This document shows positions 34,338 to 43,380 of a stretch of DNA of 64,000 nucleotides, one piece after another. The stretch is taken from the NCBI RefSeq assembly GCF_000250675.2, contig NC_018681.1, forward strand, positions 3,968,001-4,032,000. Direction: 5' to 3'. A program made the position numbers and the translations under genes. Below the pieces are notes generated by a model. It worked only from the letters and a program-made list of their open reading frames with translations. It was not told the origin of the DNA and ran no database searches. This stretch comes from Nocardia brasiliensis ATCC 700358. Its GTDB lineage: Bacteria > Actinomycetota > Actinomycetes > Mycobacteriales > Mycobacteriaceae. Numbering within the stretch: the first letter of the stretch is position 1; the number at the start of each line of letters is the position of its first letter.

Positions 34338-34973
34338 TCAGGGCGAATTGCGTTGGGGCGCGGTATCGCCCGGTAACAGTCGCGCCGCCCAGCAGAACGT
34401 CAGCACCATGGCCACCGCGGCCGCCGTGCCGCCGATGATGTCGGTGGGCAGGTGATAGTCCAGTCCGATCATGCCGATTGCCGCAGCGAGCAGCGCCGGT
34501 ATCGCGACGGCGACCGTGCTCAGGCGTGCGCGCGTGGTATCGACGAGCACGAAGAACGTGGTCGCGATCGCGACCAGATGCACGGTGTGGCCGCTGGGAT
34601 AGGCCAGATAGTCGTGGAGTTGCCGATGCCACAGCGGTTTCCACACCCAGGCGTTGAGCGCGACCGCCGAGCCGGGGACCGCGAGCATGAGGGCCGCGCT
34701 GCGCCAGTGCCGTCGGTAGGCGAACCAGCCGGCGGCGATGGCCAGCAGCGGCAGCAAGATATAGGCGTTGCTCGGGACGACCAAGAGTTCCGCGAGACCG
34801 GGCCGGGCGTCGAGCGCGGCACGGATCGGGGTTGCCAGCGCGCGGTCCAGCGCAGTGGGGCCGCCGTCGGGTGGAAACGTCGCGGGCAGCGCGCCGGCCA
34901 CGGTGGCGCCCACCGCGATACCGCCGAGGGTGGGTACGCCCCGTGGAATGACGTCTTGTCGCGATCCTGGCAC
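34338..34973 (-). CDS. PAP2-family membrane phosphatase
   Basis: A 211-residue integral membrane protein with about six hydrophobic segments. The phosphatase signature is present in three parts: KPLWHRQLHDYLA (motif 1, K-x6-R-like), YPSGHT (motif 2, catalytic His) and the LDYHLPTDIIGG segment (motif 3, with His and Asp). Such enzymes dephosphorylate phosphatidic acid, undecaprenyl pyrophosphate or similar lipids at the outer face. The start is uncertain: GTG at 34973 gives the shortest sensible N-terminus and has no ribosome site, suggesting a leaderless message. The long upstream frame overlaps the LuxR gene and is not coding. Confidence 0.8.
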   Translation of the reverse strand: MPGSRQDVIPRGVPTLGGIAVGATVAGALPATFPPDGGPTALDRALATPIRAALDARPGLAELLVVPSNAYILLPLLAIAAGWFAYRRHWRSAALMLAVPGSAVALNAWVWKPLWHRQLHDYLAYPSGHTVHLVAIATTFFVLVDTTRARLSTVAVAIPALLAAAIGMIGLDYHLPTDIIGGTAAAVAMVLTFCWAARLLPGDTAPQRNSP

Positions 34974-35294
34974 CGATCGACGATAGACAGTGACAGGATC
35001 GCACCGGTGGACGGCTCGATATCCACAGCCGCCCCGGATGTCAATGGTCACTCGACCCAACCTGCCCGTAATGGTGCTGTGCCCGAAACCGGAACGGCGG
35101 CAGGCGAACTCGACGGAACCGGGCAAGATGCGCTGAACCGCCCGCAGGGTTGCGCGGGCTTGGTATCGTCGTGTTCGATCGGCGAACAAAAGGGTTCGTA
35201 GATCGAGGATCTCGGCTCGGTCGGCCTGGATGCAATGTGGCTCTGGCGTATTCGTGATGGTCGTCGGTGCCGGGGCAGTGACTGAGAGGTACCC
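34974..35294. other. 321-bp divergent intergenic region
   Basis: Separates the PAP2 gene (minus) from the large LuxR regulator (plus). Open frames inside it lack ribosome sites and motifs. No convincing palindrome or terminator was seen; it must hold both promoters. Confidence 0.5.
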
Positions 35295-37661
35295 ATGGTG
35301 GGCGATGATGTCCAGCCGTCGCTGGCTGGCACCTATCGGCTTCCGACGGTGGTCGGACGGGCGGCCGAGCTGGCCGAAATGGGGCGTCTGCTCAGCGATC
35401 CGCGCGTTCGGCTGCTGACCCTCACCGGAACGGCCGGCGTCGGCAAGACCGTGCTGGCCCGGGAAGCGTTGTCGGACACCACACTCGACGGACGTCGCCG
35501 GGCGGCGGTCGATCTCGTGGACGGCGACGACCCGGGTGGCGTCTGGCAGGCGGTGCTGGCGTCGGCGAATCGGGTACTGCCGGGTTCGGCCGCCGCGACA
35601 CCCGGACGCGACACCGCGTTCGACGTGCTGGTGGATCGGCTCGGCGAGCACCCCCTGGTGCTGTTGCTGGACAACTGCGATCGAGTAGTCGAGCGGATCT
35701 CCACCGATCTCGTGCGCCTGCTCGCGTGCTGCCCGAACCTGATCGTCGTGGCGACCAGCCGGATTCCGTTCCGGCTCTACCGCGAATGCGTGCTGTGCGT
35801 GCGTCCGCTGCCCACCGACACCGGTAGTGGCGACTACTACCCGGGCTCCTCCTTCGCCGCGGAACTGCTGCTCGACAGCATCGACAGTCACTACCGCGGG
35901 TCGGCCACCATGGCGGATCGGCTGGTCGTGGACGAGATCGTGGCGGAGTTGGACGGGGTGCCGCTGGCGCTCGAGCTGGCCGCGGGCACCATCGCCCGGA
36001 TCGGCCCGGTGCGCACCCTGCAGCAGATCAAAGCCGGCGGCGAGCTGCAATCACCCGGGTATGTGGACGTCCCGGCCCGGCATCGGTCCCTGCCCGGAGC
36101 GGTCGAGTGGGGTCTGCGCGACCTCGCGCCCGAGGCGCTCGAGCTGCTGCTGCGCCTTTCGCTGTACGAGTCGGTGATCGATACCGACACCGCCTGTCTC
36201 GCAGTGGGTATCGGCGAGGAGCAGGCCGCGGCGGCGCTGGCCGACCTGGTGCAGCGCAGCCTGCTCGACCACACGGTGAGTGGCCCGCGAGGCAACGGTT
36301 ACCGGCTCTTCGCGCCGGTGCGCGCCTACTGCCGGCACGCGTTGCGCGCGGACCCGGCGCGGGCCGAGGAGATTCGTGCGGACCAGGTACACCGCCTCGG
36401 TCGGCTCGCCGAGACCATCGGCCCGCAGTTCGAGCAGCACGAGCAGCGCGGTGTCGCGCTGGCCACCGCGGGCCGCCTGATCGCGGACTTCCTTGCCGCA
36501 CTGCACTATCTGATCGACACCGGCCAACCCGAACAGGCGGTCCGGCTCGCGGCGGTGCTGGAATCGGCGTGGATCCAGCACGGCTATCAGGCCGAGCTGG
36601 AGTCGGTGCTGGCCAAGGCGCTGGAGATGAGCGACCGGACGACGCTCACGCCCGGCGTGACGGCGCCGCTGTGCCTCGAGGTGCTCGGCGTCTGGGCGGG
36701 TCGCTCGGGCCGGCTGCGCCGGGCCGTCGATCTGCTCACGAGTTCTGTTGCCGCATACCGGCGTTTCGACCGTCCCCTGGACGCGGCCCGGACGGCGGTG
36801 CCGCTGGCGGTGGCGCTGGCCGCGGTGGGGGAGCACGACACCGCCCGGGACCTGTTGCGAATGGCGGCGCGCTACCGCGACGAACTCGGCGGTCCGTGGC
36901 CGATGCGGATCGAACTGTCCCTGCGCCTGGTGACGCTGCCCGATCCGCCGCGGCGCGATACCGCGGCCTGGTCCGAGATCCGGGATCGGATCCGGCAGTT
37001 GGACAGCACCGCGCGCCTGATCGGACTGAACACCTTGGCGCGCACACAGATCGGGCCGCTGACCGCGGATCGCGCCCAGTCGCTGTACCGGGAGAATCTG
37101 GCGAACAACGACCTGTCCACCCATGTGCTGCAGACGATCGTCGCGCTCGAAGGCTGTGCTCGCGCCTACGACGCGGTCGGCGTCGAGTATGCCGAACCGA
37201 CGTTGACCCTGCTCCTCGCGGCCCGTCACCTGCGGGCCACGCACGGGATCCCGCTGCTCGGCGCGGGCGATCCCGCGCCCCGCTTGGCGGAGAACCGGAA
37301 CGCGGTGGGCGAGAGCAAGTTCCGTGAGATCCAGCGGCTGGCGGCGGAATCGACCCTGACCGAGGCGGTCGCCTACGCGCGGAACGCGCCCACGCTGCCC
37401 GACCCGGAAGATTCCCCGCTGGCCGCCCTGACGAACCGGCAGCGCGAGATCGCGACACTGGTGGCGACCGGGATGACCAACCGGATGATCGCGACCCAGT
37501 TGCGGATCTCCGAATGGACCGTGGTGAACCACGTCCGGCAGGTGATGCTCAAGCTCGACTGCCCGTCCCGGCTGCACGTCGCACTGGTGGTGGAACGCGA
37601 AGCGCAACTCGGCGATCCGGCCCCGGAGGCGCCCCGAATCGCGTTGGCGCGCAAGCCGTGA
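35295..37661 (+). CDS. STAND-ATPase LuxR-family transcriptional regulator
   Basis: A 788-residue regulator of the AAA/NB-ARC-plus-LuxR class. The ATPase has Walker A GTAGVGKT at residues 45-52 and Walker B LVLLLDNCD near 120, followed by an ATSR sensor and GVPLALELAAGTIA. A long alpha-helical repeat region covers about 350-690. The C-terminal LuxR helix-turn-helix is LTNRQREIATLVATGMTNRM then IATQLRISEWTVVNHVRQVM. Such proteins integrate a ligand or protein signal with ATP binding to activate transcription. The ATG at 35295 follows GAGAGG. Its target is not evident from neighbours. Confidence 0.92.
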   Translation: MVGDDVQPSLAGTYRLPTVVGRAAELAEMGRLLSDPRVRLLTLTGTAGVGKTVLAREALSDTTLDGRRRAAVDLVDGDDPGGVWQAVLASANRVLPGSAAATPGRDTAFDVLVDRLGEHPLVLLLDNCDRVVERISTDLVRLLACCPNLIVVATSRIPFRLYRECVLCVRPLPTDTGSGDYYPGSSFAAELLLDSIDSHYRGSATMADRLVVDEIVAELDGVPLALELAAGTIARIGPVRTLQQIKAGGELQSPGYVDVPARHRSLPGAVEWGLRDLAPEALELLLRLSLYESVIDTDTACLAVGIGEEQAAAALADLVQRSLLDHTVSGPRGNGYRLFAPVRAYCRHALRADPARAEEIRADQVHRLGRLAETIGPQFEQHEQRGVALATAGRLIADFLAALHYLIDTGQPEQAVRLAAVLESAWIQHGYQAELESVLAKALEMSDRTTLTPGVTAPLCLEVLGVWAGRSGRLRRAVDLLTSSVAAYRRFDRPLDAARTAVPLAVALAAVGEHDTARDLLRMAARYRDELGGPWPMRIELSLRLVTLPDPPRRDTAAWSEIRDRIRQLDSTARLIGLNTLARTQIGPLTADRAQSLYRENLANNDLSTHVLQTIVALEGCARAYDAVGVEYAEPTLTLLLAARHLRATHGIPLLGAGDPAPRLAENRNAVGESKFREIQRLAAESTLTEAVAYARNAPTLPDPEDSPLAALTNRQREIATLVATGMTNRMIATQLRISEWTVVNHVRQVMLKLDCPSRLHVALVVEREAQLGDPAPEAPRIALARKP

Positions 37662-37688
37662 CGTGTGGCCGTAAGCCTTGACCAACGA

Positions 37689-38582
37689 TTACGGGCCGTA
37701 GGTCAGCACCGCGCTGATGACGAACCACAGGAGCCACGCGAACGCGATCAACATGCCCACCGCGAGGGTGATGCGCATGAAGGCCCGGCCGAAGTCCATG
37801 TCCCGGGTTTCCCGCGGATACAGCTTCCACGGGCTGTACCAGGGCGCCTCGACCGCGTAGATCGGCTTGCTCGCCTCCCGCTCGGCCTGGGCCAGTTCCT
37901 CCGCGTACGCCTCCGCCTGCGCCTGATTCGGGCCGCCGTGCCACAGCGTGATGTCGATCGGGCCGAGGAAGCCCTCGTTGAGCAGTTCCTGCGGGGCGGG
38001 CAGGTAGGGGAGGATGCCGAGGCCACGGAACGCGACCGCGACATCGTTCGCCGTCCACAGGTGCTTCTCCTGCTCGGCCAGCACATCGAAATAGTGCCGC
38101 AGCCGCGCGGGGTCCTCGCCGAGGATCACGTCGAAGCTCGGGTCGCTCCAGGCCTGCTGGATCTTCAGCTGCGCACCGCGCAGCGGGACGACGAGCGCGA
38201 GCCCGTGCACCGCGCGCTGGCCGAGCCCGCGATCGGCCAGCCAGTTCTGCAACGCGAATGTGTGCTCACGCGACTTTTCCAGGGGCGTGCGCCGGTCGCG
38301 CCCCTCCATGGCGGCCGGCTCGCCGTTGATCGTCCACGCGCCGTTCAGCGGGATCTCCAGCACGCCGTCCTGCCGCGCCACCAACGCCTCCGCCTCGATC
38401 ACCACGCAGCTGGTCGGCGTCCAGATCACCGCGTCGAACTGATGCAGCCGATCCTTGTGGAACAGACTGCAGTTGATCGTGGCGACGCCCTTGGGGCTGC
38501 CCGGGTCCTTCCAGGTGCGCAGCCAATCGATCAGCGCGCGCTCGGCATTGGTGCCCGCGGCGTTCTGCACTCGCACCAGCAT
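37689..38582 (-). CDS. NERD-domain protein with C-terminal membrane anchor
   Basis: A 297-residue protein. The NERD (nuclease-related) domain is in the first 130 residues: AGTNAERALIDWL, FHKDRLHQFDAVIWTP, then CVVIEAEALVARQDG with the E-x-E/K-like core of the restriction-endonuclease fold. The middle is helical and acidic. A single hydrophobic helix near the end (TLAVGMLIAFAWLLWFVISA) probably anchors it to the membrane. The nuclease activity is unproven, and the catalytic Lys is replaced or unclear. It is convergent with the LuxR gene (27-base gap) and lies upstream of nothing obvious on its strand. Confidence 0.8.
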   Translation of the reverse strand: MLVRVQNAAGTNAERALIDWLRTWKDPGSPKGVATINCSLFHKDRLHQFDAVIWTPTSCVVIEAEALVARQDGVLEIPLNGAWTINGEPAAMEGRDRRTPLEKSREHTFALQNWLADRGLGQRAVHGLALVVPLRGAQLKIQQAWSDPSFDVILGEDPARLRHYFDVLAEQEKHLWTANDVAVAFRGLGILPYLPAPQELLNEGFLGPIDITLWHGGPNQAQAEAYAEELAQAEREASKPIYAVEAPWYSPWKLYPRETRDMDFGRAFMRITLAVGMLIAFAWLLWFVISAVLTYGP

Positions 38583-38683
38583 TGACGACCGCCCTTCACG
38601 TCGACACTCGACAGCTCACAGGATACGAGGTCCGGCGCCGGGTTCGTCGCCCTCATGGCAACAGTCGGCGTGTTGGTGCGCAC

Positions 38684-40081
38684 TCACTCCGCCGGTTCGG
38701 CCGCGATCTTGCCGCTGCGCACCGCCTCGACCAGCACCGCGTGGTCGGCTTCGGTGCGATCGGCGTAGCGGACCGCGAACGCCGCGACCGCCTCCTCGAA
38801 CCGCTCGTCGTCGCCGAGATAGCCTGCCAGCAGGCGGGGATCGAGCGAGCGGGAGTGCGCGCGGGCCAGTAGCGCCCCGGCCAGCCTGCCGTAGTCGTCG
38901 AGATCGTCGGCGGACAGTTCCGCCGGGTCGATGCTGCCCTTCAGATTGCGGAATTGCCGCACGATGAACGGCAATTCGACGCCGTCGCCGGTCGGGTCCA
39001 CGCTGGTCCAGCCGAGCAGGATATCGGTCTCGGATTGAACGTGCCTGGCGCCCTGCACGATTCGCTCGCCTTCGTGGCGTGCCGGGACGGCGGGCAGATA
39101 GGGCGCGAGCGCGGACGGGTTGGCCTGCTTGATCTGCAGAACCACCGACTCGCCCTCGTTACCGTGCAGCAACGCCACATAGCTGTGCAGCCCGACACTG
39201 CCGGTGCCGACGATCCGGAACGCGATGTCGGACACCGCGAATCGCGCGAGCAGATGACGCCGGGACTCCCGCAGGGTGCCCGCGTAGCGCTCCAGTCCAC
39301 CGGTGAACGCCGCCGCCACGTGCTCGTCCACCTCGGTGAGAATCGGTGGGTCGCTGACGAATCGGTGCTTGCGGATGCCGGTCTCGTGATCTTCCAGGTG
39401 CTCGGTCCACTTCGCGACCACTTTGGCGCTGGTGTTCTTGCGGGCCTTCTTGGCGGCCTTCTTGAAATCGTCGATCAGGTCCTCGGCCTTCGCGGCGCTC
39501 AGGATCGACTCGTCGGGCAGCGCGGTCCACGAGGTCATGAACGGCAGATCAGCGAGTTGACCGGCGGCGAGGCGGTACGCGCGCGCGGCGTCGCAGGCCG
39601 CCCGGCGGCAATCCTGCTCGTCCGCACCGCTTTCCCGGCCCGCGAGCACCAGGCTGGCCGCGAGCCGCTCCAGATCCCATTCCCACGGACCGGCCACGGT
39701 TTCGTCGAAATCGTTGATGTCCATGATGATTTCGCCGCGGGCCGTGCCGTACAGGCCGAAATTGGCGGCGTGCGCGTCACCGCAGATCTGTGCGGCCAGC
39801 CCGCTGTCCGGTCCGCCGGCCAGATCGGCGGCCATCAGCCCCGCCGCGCCGCGGTAGAAGGTGAACGGTGAGGTGATCATCCGTCCGATCCGCAGCGGCA
39901 CCAGATGCGGCAGGCGCCCCGCATTGCTCGCCTCGATGAAGTCGAGCACCTCCGGCCGCCGCACGCTGGTGGCCTCGCGATCGCGCGCGATCACCGGGAC
40001 TTGCTGGCGAATCGCCCGTCCGCGCGCACGTACCTCCGCAGCGGGGGTGTACGAGCGCAAATCGATACCGTTCTCCGACAC
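38684..40081 (-). CDS. DUF2252 family protein
   Basis: A 465-residue protein of unknown function with a kinase-like fold suspected for the family. Conserved blocks are FYRGAAGLMAADLAGGPDSG, the ICGDAHAANFGLYGT segment (His and Asn as in the HxxN brace of phosphotransferases), IMDINDFDETVAGPWEWDLE and RIVGTGSVGLHSYVALL. GDAH-x2-N and D-x-NDFDE resemble the catalytic loop and metal-binding DFD of aminoglycoside-phosphotransferase-like kinases; this is inference. GTG at 40081 is taken as the start, just after a -10-like TAGCGT, so the message may be leaderless. The open frame runs 33 codons further upstream without support. Confidence 0.85.
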   Translation of the reverse strand: MSENGIDLRSYTPAAEVRARGRAIRQQVPVIARDREATSVRRPEVLDFIEASNAGRLPHLVPLRIGRMITSPFTFYRGAAGLMAADLAGGPDSGLAAQICGDAHAANFGLYGTARGEIIMDINDFDETVAGPWEWDLERLAASLVLAGRESGADEQDCRRAACDAARAYRLAAGQLADLPFMTSWTALPDESILSAAKAEDLIDDFKKAAKKARKNTSAKVVAKWTEHLEDHETGIRKHRFVSDPPILTEVDEHVAAAFTGGLERYAGTLRESRRHLLARFAVSDIAFRIVGTGSVGLHSYVALLHGNEGESVVLQIKQANPSALAPYLPAVPARHEGERIVQGARHVQSETDILLGWTSVDPTGDGVELPFIVRQFRNLKGSIDPAELSADDLDDYGRLAGALLARAHSRSLDPRLLAGYLGDDERFEEAVAAFAVRYADRTEADHAVLVEAVRSGKIAAEPAE

Positions 40082-40201
40082 AAGGACTGACGCTAGCGGG
40101 TAACTGCCATCCTGGGCACCCCCGATGGTCGACGTCACTCGGGCCGAGATCGCGCGGGGCGATCCCGGCCCGATTCCCACCGTGCTGGTTCGACCGGTCG
40201 C

Positions 40202-41905
40202 TCAGGTGGCCGAGACCGGCGGCTGCGCCGCATCCGCCGGGACGATCGGCAGGCGCAACGCACCGGGCGCGGCGGCGGGCACGACGGCGTGCTTCGGCGC
40301 CACCGGGACGATCCGCCGGTAGGCCGCACCGAGTTCGGGGCGCGGGTCCTGCTCGTTCTTGTTGGGCCAGAACGCCATTGCCCGCTCGGCCTGCGCGGTG
40401 ATGGTGAGCGAGGGATTGACGCCCAGATTCGCCGTCACCGCGGATCCATCCGCGATGTGCAGTCCGGGGTGGCCGAACACCCGCTGATATGGATCGACGA
40501 CGCCGGTGTCGGCCGTGTCGCCGATGACGCAGCCGCCGATGTAGTGCGCGGTCGCCGGGATGTTGAACACGTCCATCACCAGGCCGTGCGTATCGCCCTC
40601 GACCTTCTCGCCGAAACGGCGGCCGATGTCGTGCGCCATCGGGATCCAGGTCGGGTTCGGCTCGCCGGTGCCCTGTTTCGTCTTCAACAGCCCGCGCTTG
40701 CGGAACGAGGTCAGCGAATTGTCCAGCGACTGCATGACCAGCAGGATCACCGACTTCTCCGAGGCGTGCCTGGCGTTGAGGCTGCGCAGGAAGACCAAGG
40801 GATGCAGCACGATCGCGAGCAGGAAGCGCAGGAACCGGAACGCGCCGCCGTCCACGATCGGCACCGACATCGGGAACAGCGCGTTCTGGCCCTTGCCGTA
40901 GTGGCACACCTCGATGTGGGTGTCCTCGGCCGGGTGGATGGAGGAGGTGATCGCGATGCCCTCGGCGAAGTCCCGGCGCGCACGGCTGACCACGTTGAGG
41001 ATCGCCTCGGAATTGCTGCGGGTGAGCTCGCCGAGCCGGGGCGAGAGCCGGGGGAGCACCGCGTCGTCGCGCATTTTGTGCAGCAACTTCTGGGTGCCGA
41101 GCGCGGCGCCCGCGAACACCACCTGCTCGGCGGTGAAAGTCTTGCGCTGCTTGCGAATCCACCGGTCCGACCGCTGCGTCTCGACCGCGTAGCCGCCCTC
41201 GGGGAGCGGGCGCACCGCAGTGGCCGTGGTGAGTTCGTGCACCTCGGCGCCGGCCTGTTCGGCCAGGTACAGGTAGTTCGTGGTGGTGGTGTTCTTGGCG
41301 TTGTGCGGGCAGCCGGTGAAGCACTGCGCGCAGTGCACGCAGCCGCGCCGGCGCGGCCCGACGCCGCCGAAGTAGGGATCGTCGACCTCGGTGCCCGGAT
41401 CATCCTCGTTGAAGAACACCCCGACGTTCGTCGGGTGGAAGGTGTGCCCGACGCCGAGGTCGCTCGCGATCTCCCGGATCACGTCGTCGGCCGGGGTCAG
41501 CCGCGGATTCGGCGCCACGCCGAGCATCCGCTGCGCCTGGTCGTAGTAGGGCGCGAGTTCGGCCCGCCAATCGGTGATGTGCGCCCACTGCTTGTCGGTG
41601 TAGAAGTCGGGCAGCGGCTCATAGAGGGTGTTGCCGTAGATGAGCGAGCCGCCGCCGACGCCGGCGCCGGAGAACACCGCGCACTTGCCGAGCACACTGA
41701 TCCGCTGCGGCCCGGTCAGGCCGAGCCGGGGCGCCCAGATGGATTTGCGGACATTCCAATTGGACTTCGGGATATCCTCGGCGTTCCACCGCCGGCCCGC
41801 CTCGAGCACGCCGACCCGATACCCCTTCTCGGTCAGCCGGAGCGCGCTCACGCTGCCGCCGAAACCGGATCCGATCACCACCACGTCGTAGTCGAATGTG
41901 GGCAT
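40202..41905 (-). CDS. choD: GMC-type FAD sterol oxidase, ChoD-like
   Basis: A 567-residue flavoprotein closely resembling M. tuberculosis ChoD (Rv3409c). It has VVVIGSGFGGSVSALRLTEKGYRVGVLEAGRR for FAD, GAGVGGGSLIYGNTLY, TFTAEQVVFAGAALGTQKLLHKMRD and the C-terminal DGSAVTANLGVNPSLTI-AQAERA. A C-x2-C-x2-C-x3-C cluster (CVHCAQCFTGC) is the ferredoxin-like Cys pattern that also occurs in ChoD homologues. It would oxidise 3-beta-hydroxy sterols or related steroids. GAGAGGAAG lies just before the ATG at 41905. The symbol is based on similarity; cholesterol oxidase activity in this strain is not shown. Divergent from the phosphatidyltransferase gene with an AT-rich gap between. Confidence 0.85.
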   Translation of the reverse strand: MPTFDYDVVVIGSGFGGSVSALRLTEKGYRVGVLEAGRRWNAEDIPKSNWNVRKSIWAPRLGLTGPQRISVLGKCAVFSGAGVGGGSLIYGNTLYEPLPDFYTDKQWAHITDWRAELAPYYDQAQRMLGVAPNPRLTPADDVIREIASDLGVGHTFHPTNVGVFFNEDDPGTEVDDPYFGGVGPRRRGCVHCAQCFTGCPHNAKNTTTTNYLYLAEQAGAEVHELTTATAVRPLPEGGYAVETQRSDRWIRKQRKTFTAEQVVFAGAALGTQKLLHKMRDDAVLPRLSPRLGELTRSNSEAILNVVSRARRDFAEGIAITSSIHPAEDTHIEVCHYGKGQNALFPMSVPIVDGGAFRFLRFLLAIVLHPLVFLRSLNARHASEKSVILLVMQSLDNSLTSFRKRGLLKTKQGTGEPNPTWIPMAHDIGRRFGEKVEGDTHGLVMDVFNIPATAHYIGGCVIGDTADTGVVDPYQRVFGHPGLHIADGSAVTANLGVNPSLTITAQAERAMAFWPNKNEQDPRPELGAAYRRIVPVAPKHAVVPAAAPGALRLPIVPADAAQPPVSAT

Positions 41906-42080
41906 GACTTCCTCTCGTCACCAACCGTTCGGCAGGTCCGCACCGCGCCGATGGATGAGATAATTTCATACTCATTCTTTCATCGACCAGCTGTGGTGCA
42001 CACCATCGTCGCATGCGGATATCGCCGAACGCGGCGCGCCTGGATGGCGTCGAGCGGGGTCGGTGCGGTAAGCACGGGGC

Positions 42081-42731
42081 GTGACAACCGAATCGGGCAC
42101 CACGGAACCAGAGGAACGCGCCGCCGGTGACGGCGTGCTCGGCGGTATCTTCGCCGATCGCATCCTCACCGTCCCGAATGTCCTGAGCGTGCTGCGCCTG
42201 CTCGGCGTTCCGCTGCTGCTGTGGCTGATGCTGGTGCAGCGGGCCGACGGCTGGGCGTTCGCGCTGCTGATCGCCAGCGGCGTCACCGACTTCCTGGACG
42301 GCAAACTGGCCCGCCTGCTCGATCAGTCGTCCCGGCTCGGCGCGCTGCTCGACCCGTTCGTCGACCGGCTCTACCTCGTGACGACGCTGGCCGCCTTCGT
42401 GATCCGCGGTCTGCTCCCGGTGTGGGTCGCGGTGCTGCTGATCGGCCGCGAAGCGGTGCTCGCGCTGACGTTGTCCATCTACAAGCGGCGCGATCTACCG
42501 CCGCCCGACGTCATCTATTTGGGCAAGGCGGCCACCTTCGCCTTGATGTCCGCGCTGCCCTGGTTGCTGGCCGGGGAGATGGATTGGGCACTCGATGGTT
42601 TCGGACGGGCCTTCGGCGGGGCACTACTGGTCTGGGGCACGGCAGTGTATGTATGGACCGGCCTGCTCTACACCGGCAAAGCGATCGCGGTCGCACGCGC
42701 GATACCGGCTGTGCCACACCGGTCCACGTAA
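42081..42731 (+). CDS. CDP-alcohol phosphatidyltransferase (PgsA2-like)
   Basis: A 216-residue membrane enzyme with about six hydrophobic segments. The CDP-alcohol signature D-G-x2-A-R-x8-G-x3-D-x3-D is present as DFLDGKLARLLDQSSRLGALLDPFVD near residues 72-97. It transfers a phosphatidyl group from CDP-diacylglycerol to an alcohol such as glycerol 3-phosphate; the acceptor is not certain. It corresponds in position and type to Rv1822 (pgsA2). GTG at 42081 follows ACGGGG. The glycine-cleavage gcvH begins 82 bases after its stop; Rv1823-Rv1825 equivalents are absent in between. Confidence 0.88.
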   Translation: MTTESGTTEPEERAAGDGVLGGIFADRILTVPNVLSVLRLLGVPLLLWLMLVQRADGWAFALLIASGVTDFLDGKLARLLDQSSRLGALLDPFVDRLYLVTTLAAFVIRGLLPVWVAVLLIGREAVLALTLSIYKRRDLPPPDVIYLGKAATFALMSALPWLLAGEMDWALDGFGRAFGGALLVWGTAVYVWTGLLYTGKAIAVARAIPAVPHRST

Positions 42732-42813
42732 GGTGCAGCGCCGGGTCGGACTCTCGGCCGACCCTCGCATAGAGTTGCGCACACACGATCACGATGGAAA
42801 GGACGGACGGGCT

Positions 42814-43212
42814 GTGACCCAGACCCCCGAGGACCTGCGCTACACCGATCAGCACGAGTGGGTGCGGCGACTCAGCCCTACCCGCGTTCGGGTGGGAATC
42901 ACCGACTACGCCCAGTCGCAGCTCGGTGACGTCGTGTTCGTGCAGCTGCCCGAAACCGACAAGGACGTCGCGGTGGAAGACAGCATCGCCGAGGTCGAGT
43001 CGACCAAGAGCGTCTCCGACATCTACGCGCCGCTGAGCGCGAAAGTTGTTGCGGTGAACGAGGAATTGGTGCAGCAGCCGGAGACGCTGAACACCGATCC
43101 GTACGGTGACGGCTGGCTGTTCGAGTTGGAGGTCGCCGACGCTGCCGGCCTCGACGCGACGCTGGGTGAACTGCTGGATGCGGCAGGTTATCAAGGAGTT
43201 ATCGGGGGCTGA
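42814..43212 (+). CDS. gcvH: Glycine cleavage system H protein
   Basis: A 132-residue lipoyl carrier of the glycine cleavage complex, moving the aminomethyl group between P, T and L proteins. The lipoylation site is Lys65 in AEVESTKSVSDIYAPLS, the classical motif. The N-terminus YTDQHEWVR and the end LLDAAGYQGVI are family hallmarks; size is normal. GTG at 42814 lies behind GGAAAGGACGG. It is followed after 168 bases by garA, as in M. tuberculosis (Rv1826-Rv1827). gcvP lies further downstream (46811); gcvT is not in the window. Confidence 0.97.
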   Translation: MTQTPEDLRYTDQHEWVRRLSPTRVRVGITDYAQSQLGDVVFVQLPETDKDVAVEDSIAEVESTKSVSDIYAPLSAKVVAVNEELVQQPETLNTDPYGDGWLFELEVADAAGLDATLGELLDAAGYQGVIGG

Positions 43213-43380
43213 ATCAGCCTTCCCGGTTCTACCTGCACGGGCACGCCCTGGCAGGGTACGGTCAATGCCAACAGATCCGCCGGCAGTCGTTGCCGGGAAT
43301 CTAGGGACTCGACGGCAGGTCGTGGTGCCACAGGTATCACCTGCTTGCATGGATAATCAGGTTCGAGGAGGAGAGAAACG

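Noticed and set aside
34974..36050. Long N-terminal extension of the PAP2 frame
   Set aside because: It is antisense to the STAND-LuxR gene, which has clear Walker and HTH motifs.
38684..40180. Extra 33 residues at the N-terminus of the DUF2252 protein
   Set aside because: No ribosome site upstream, and the -10-like element lies inside this stretch.
43331..43343. CAGGT-ATC-ACCTG dyad upstream of garA as a regulatory site
   Set aside because: Short arms, not repeated nearby, and no known regulator match; could be chance.
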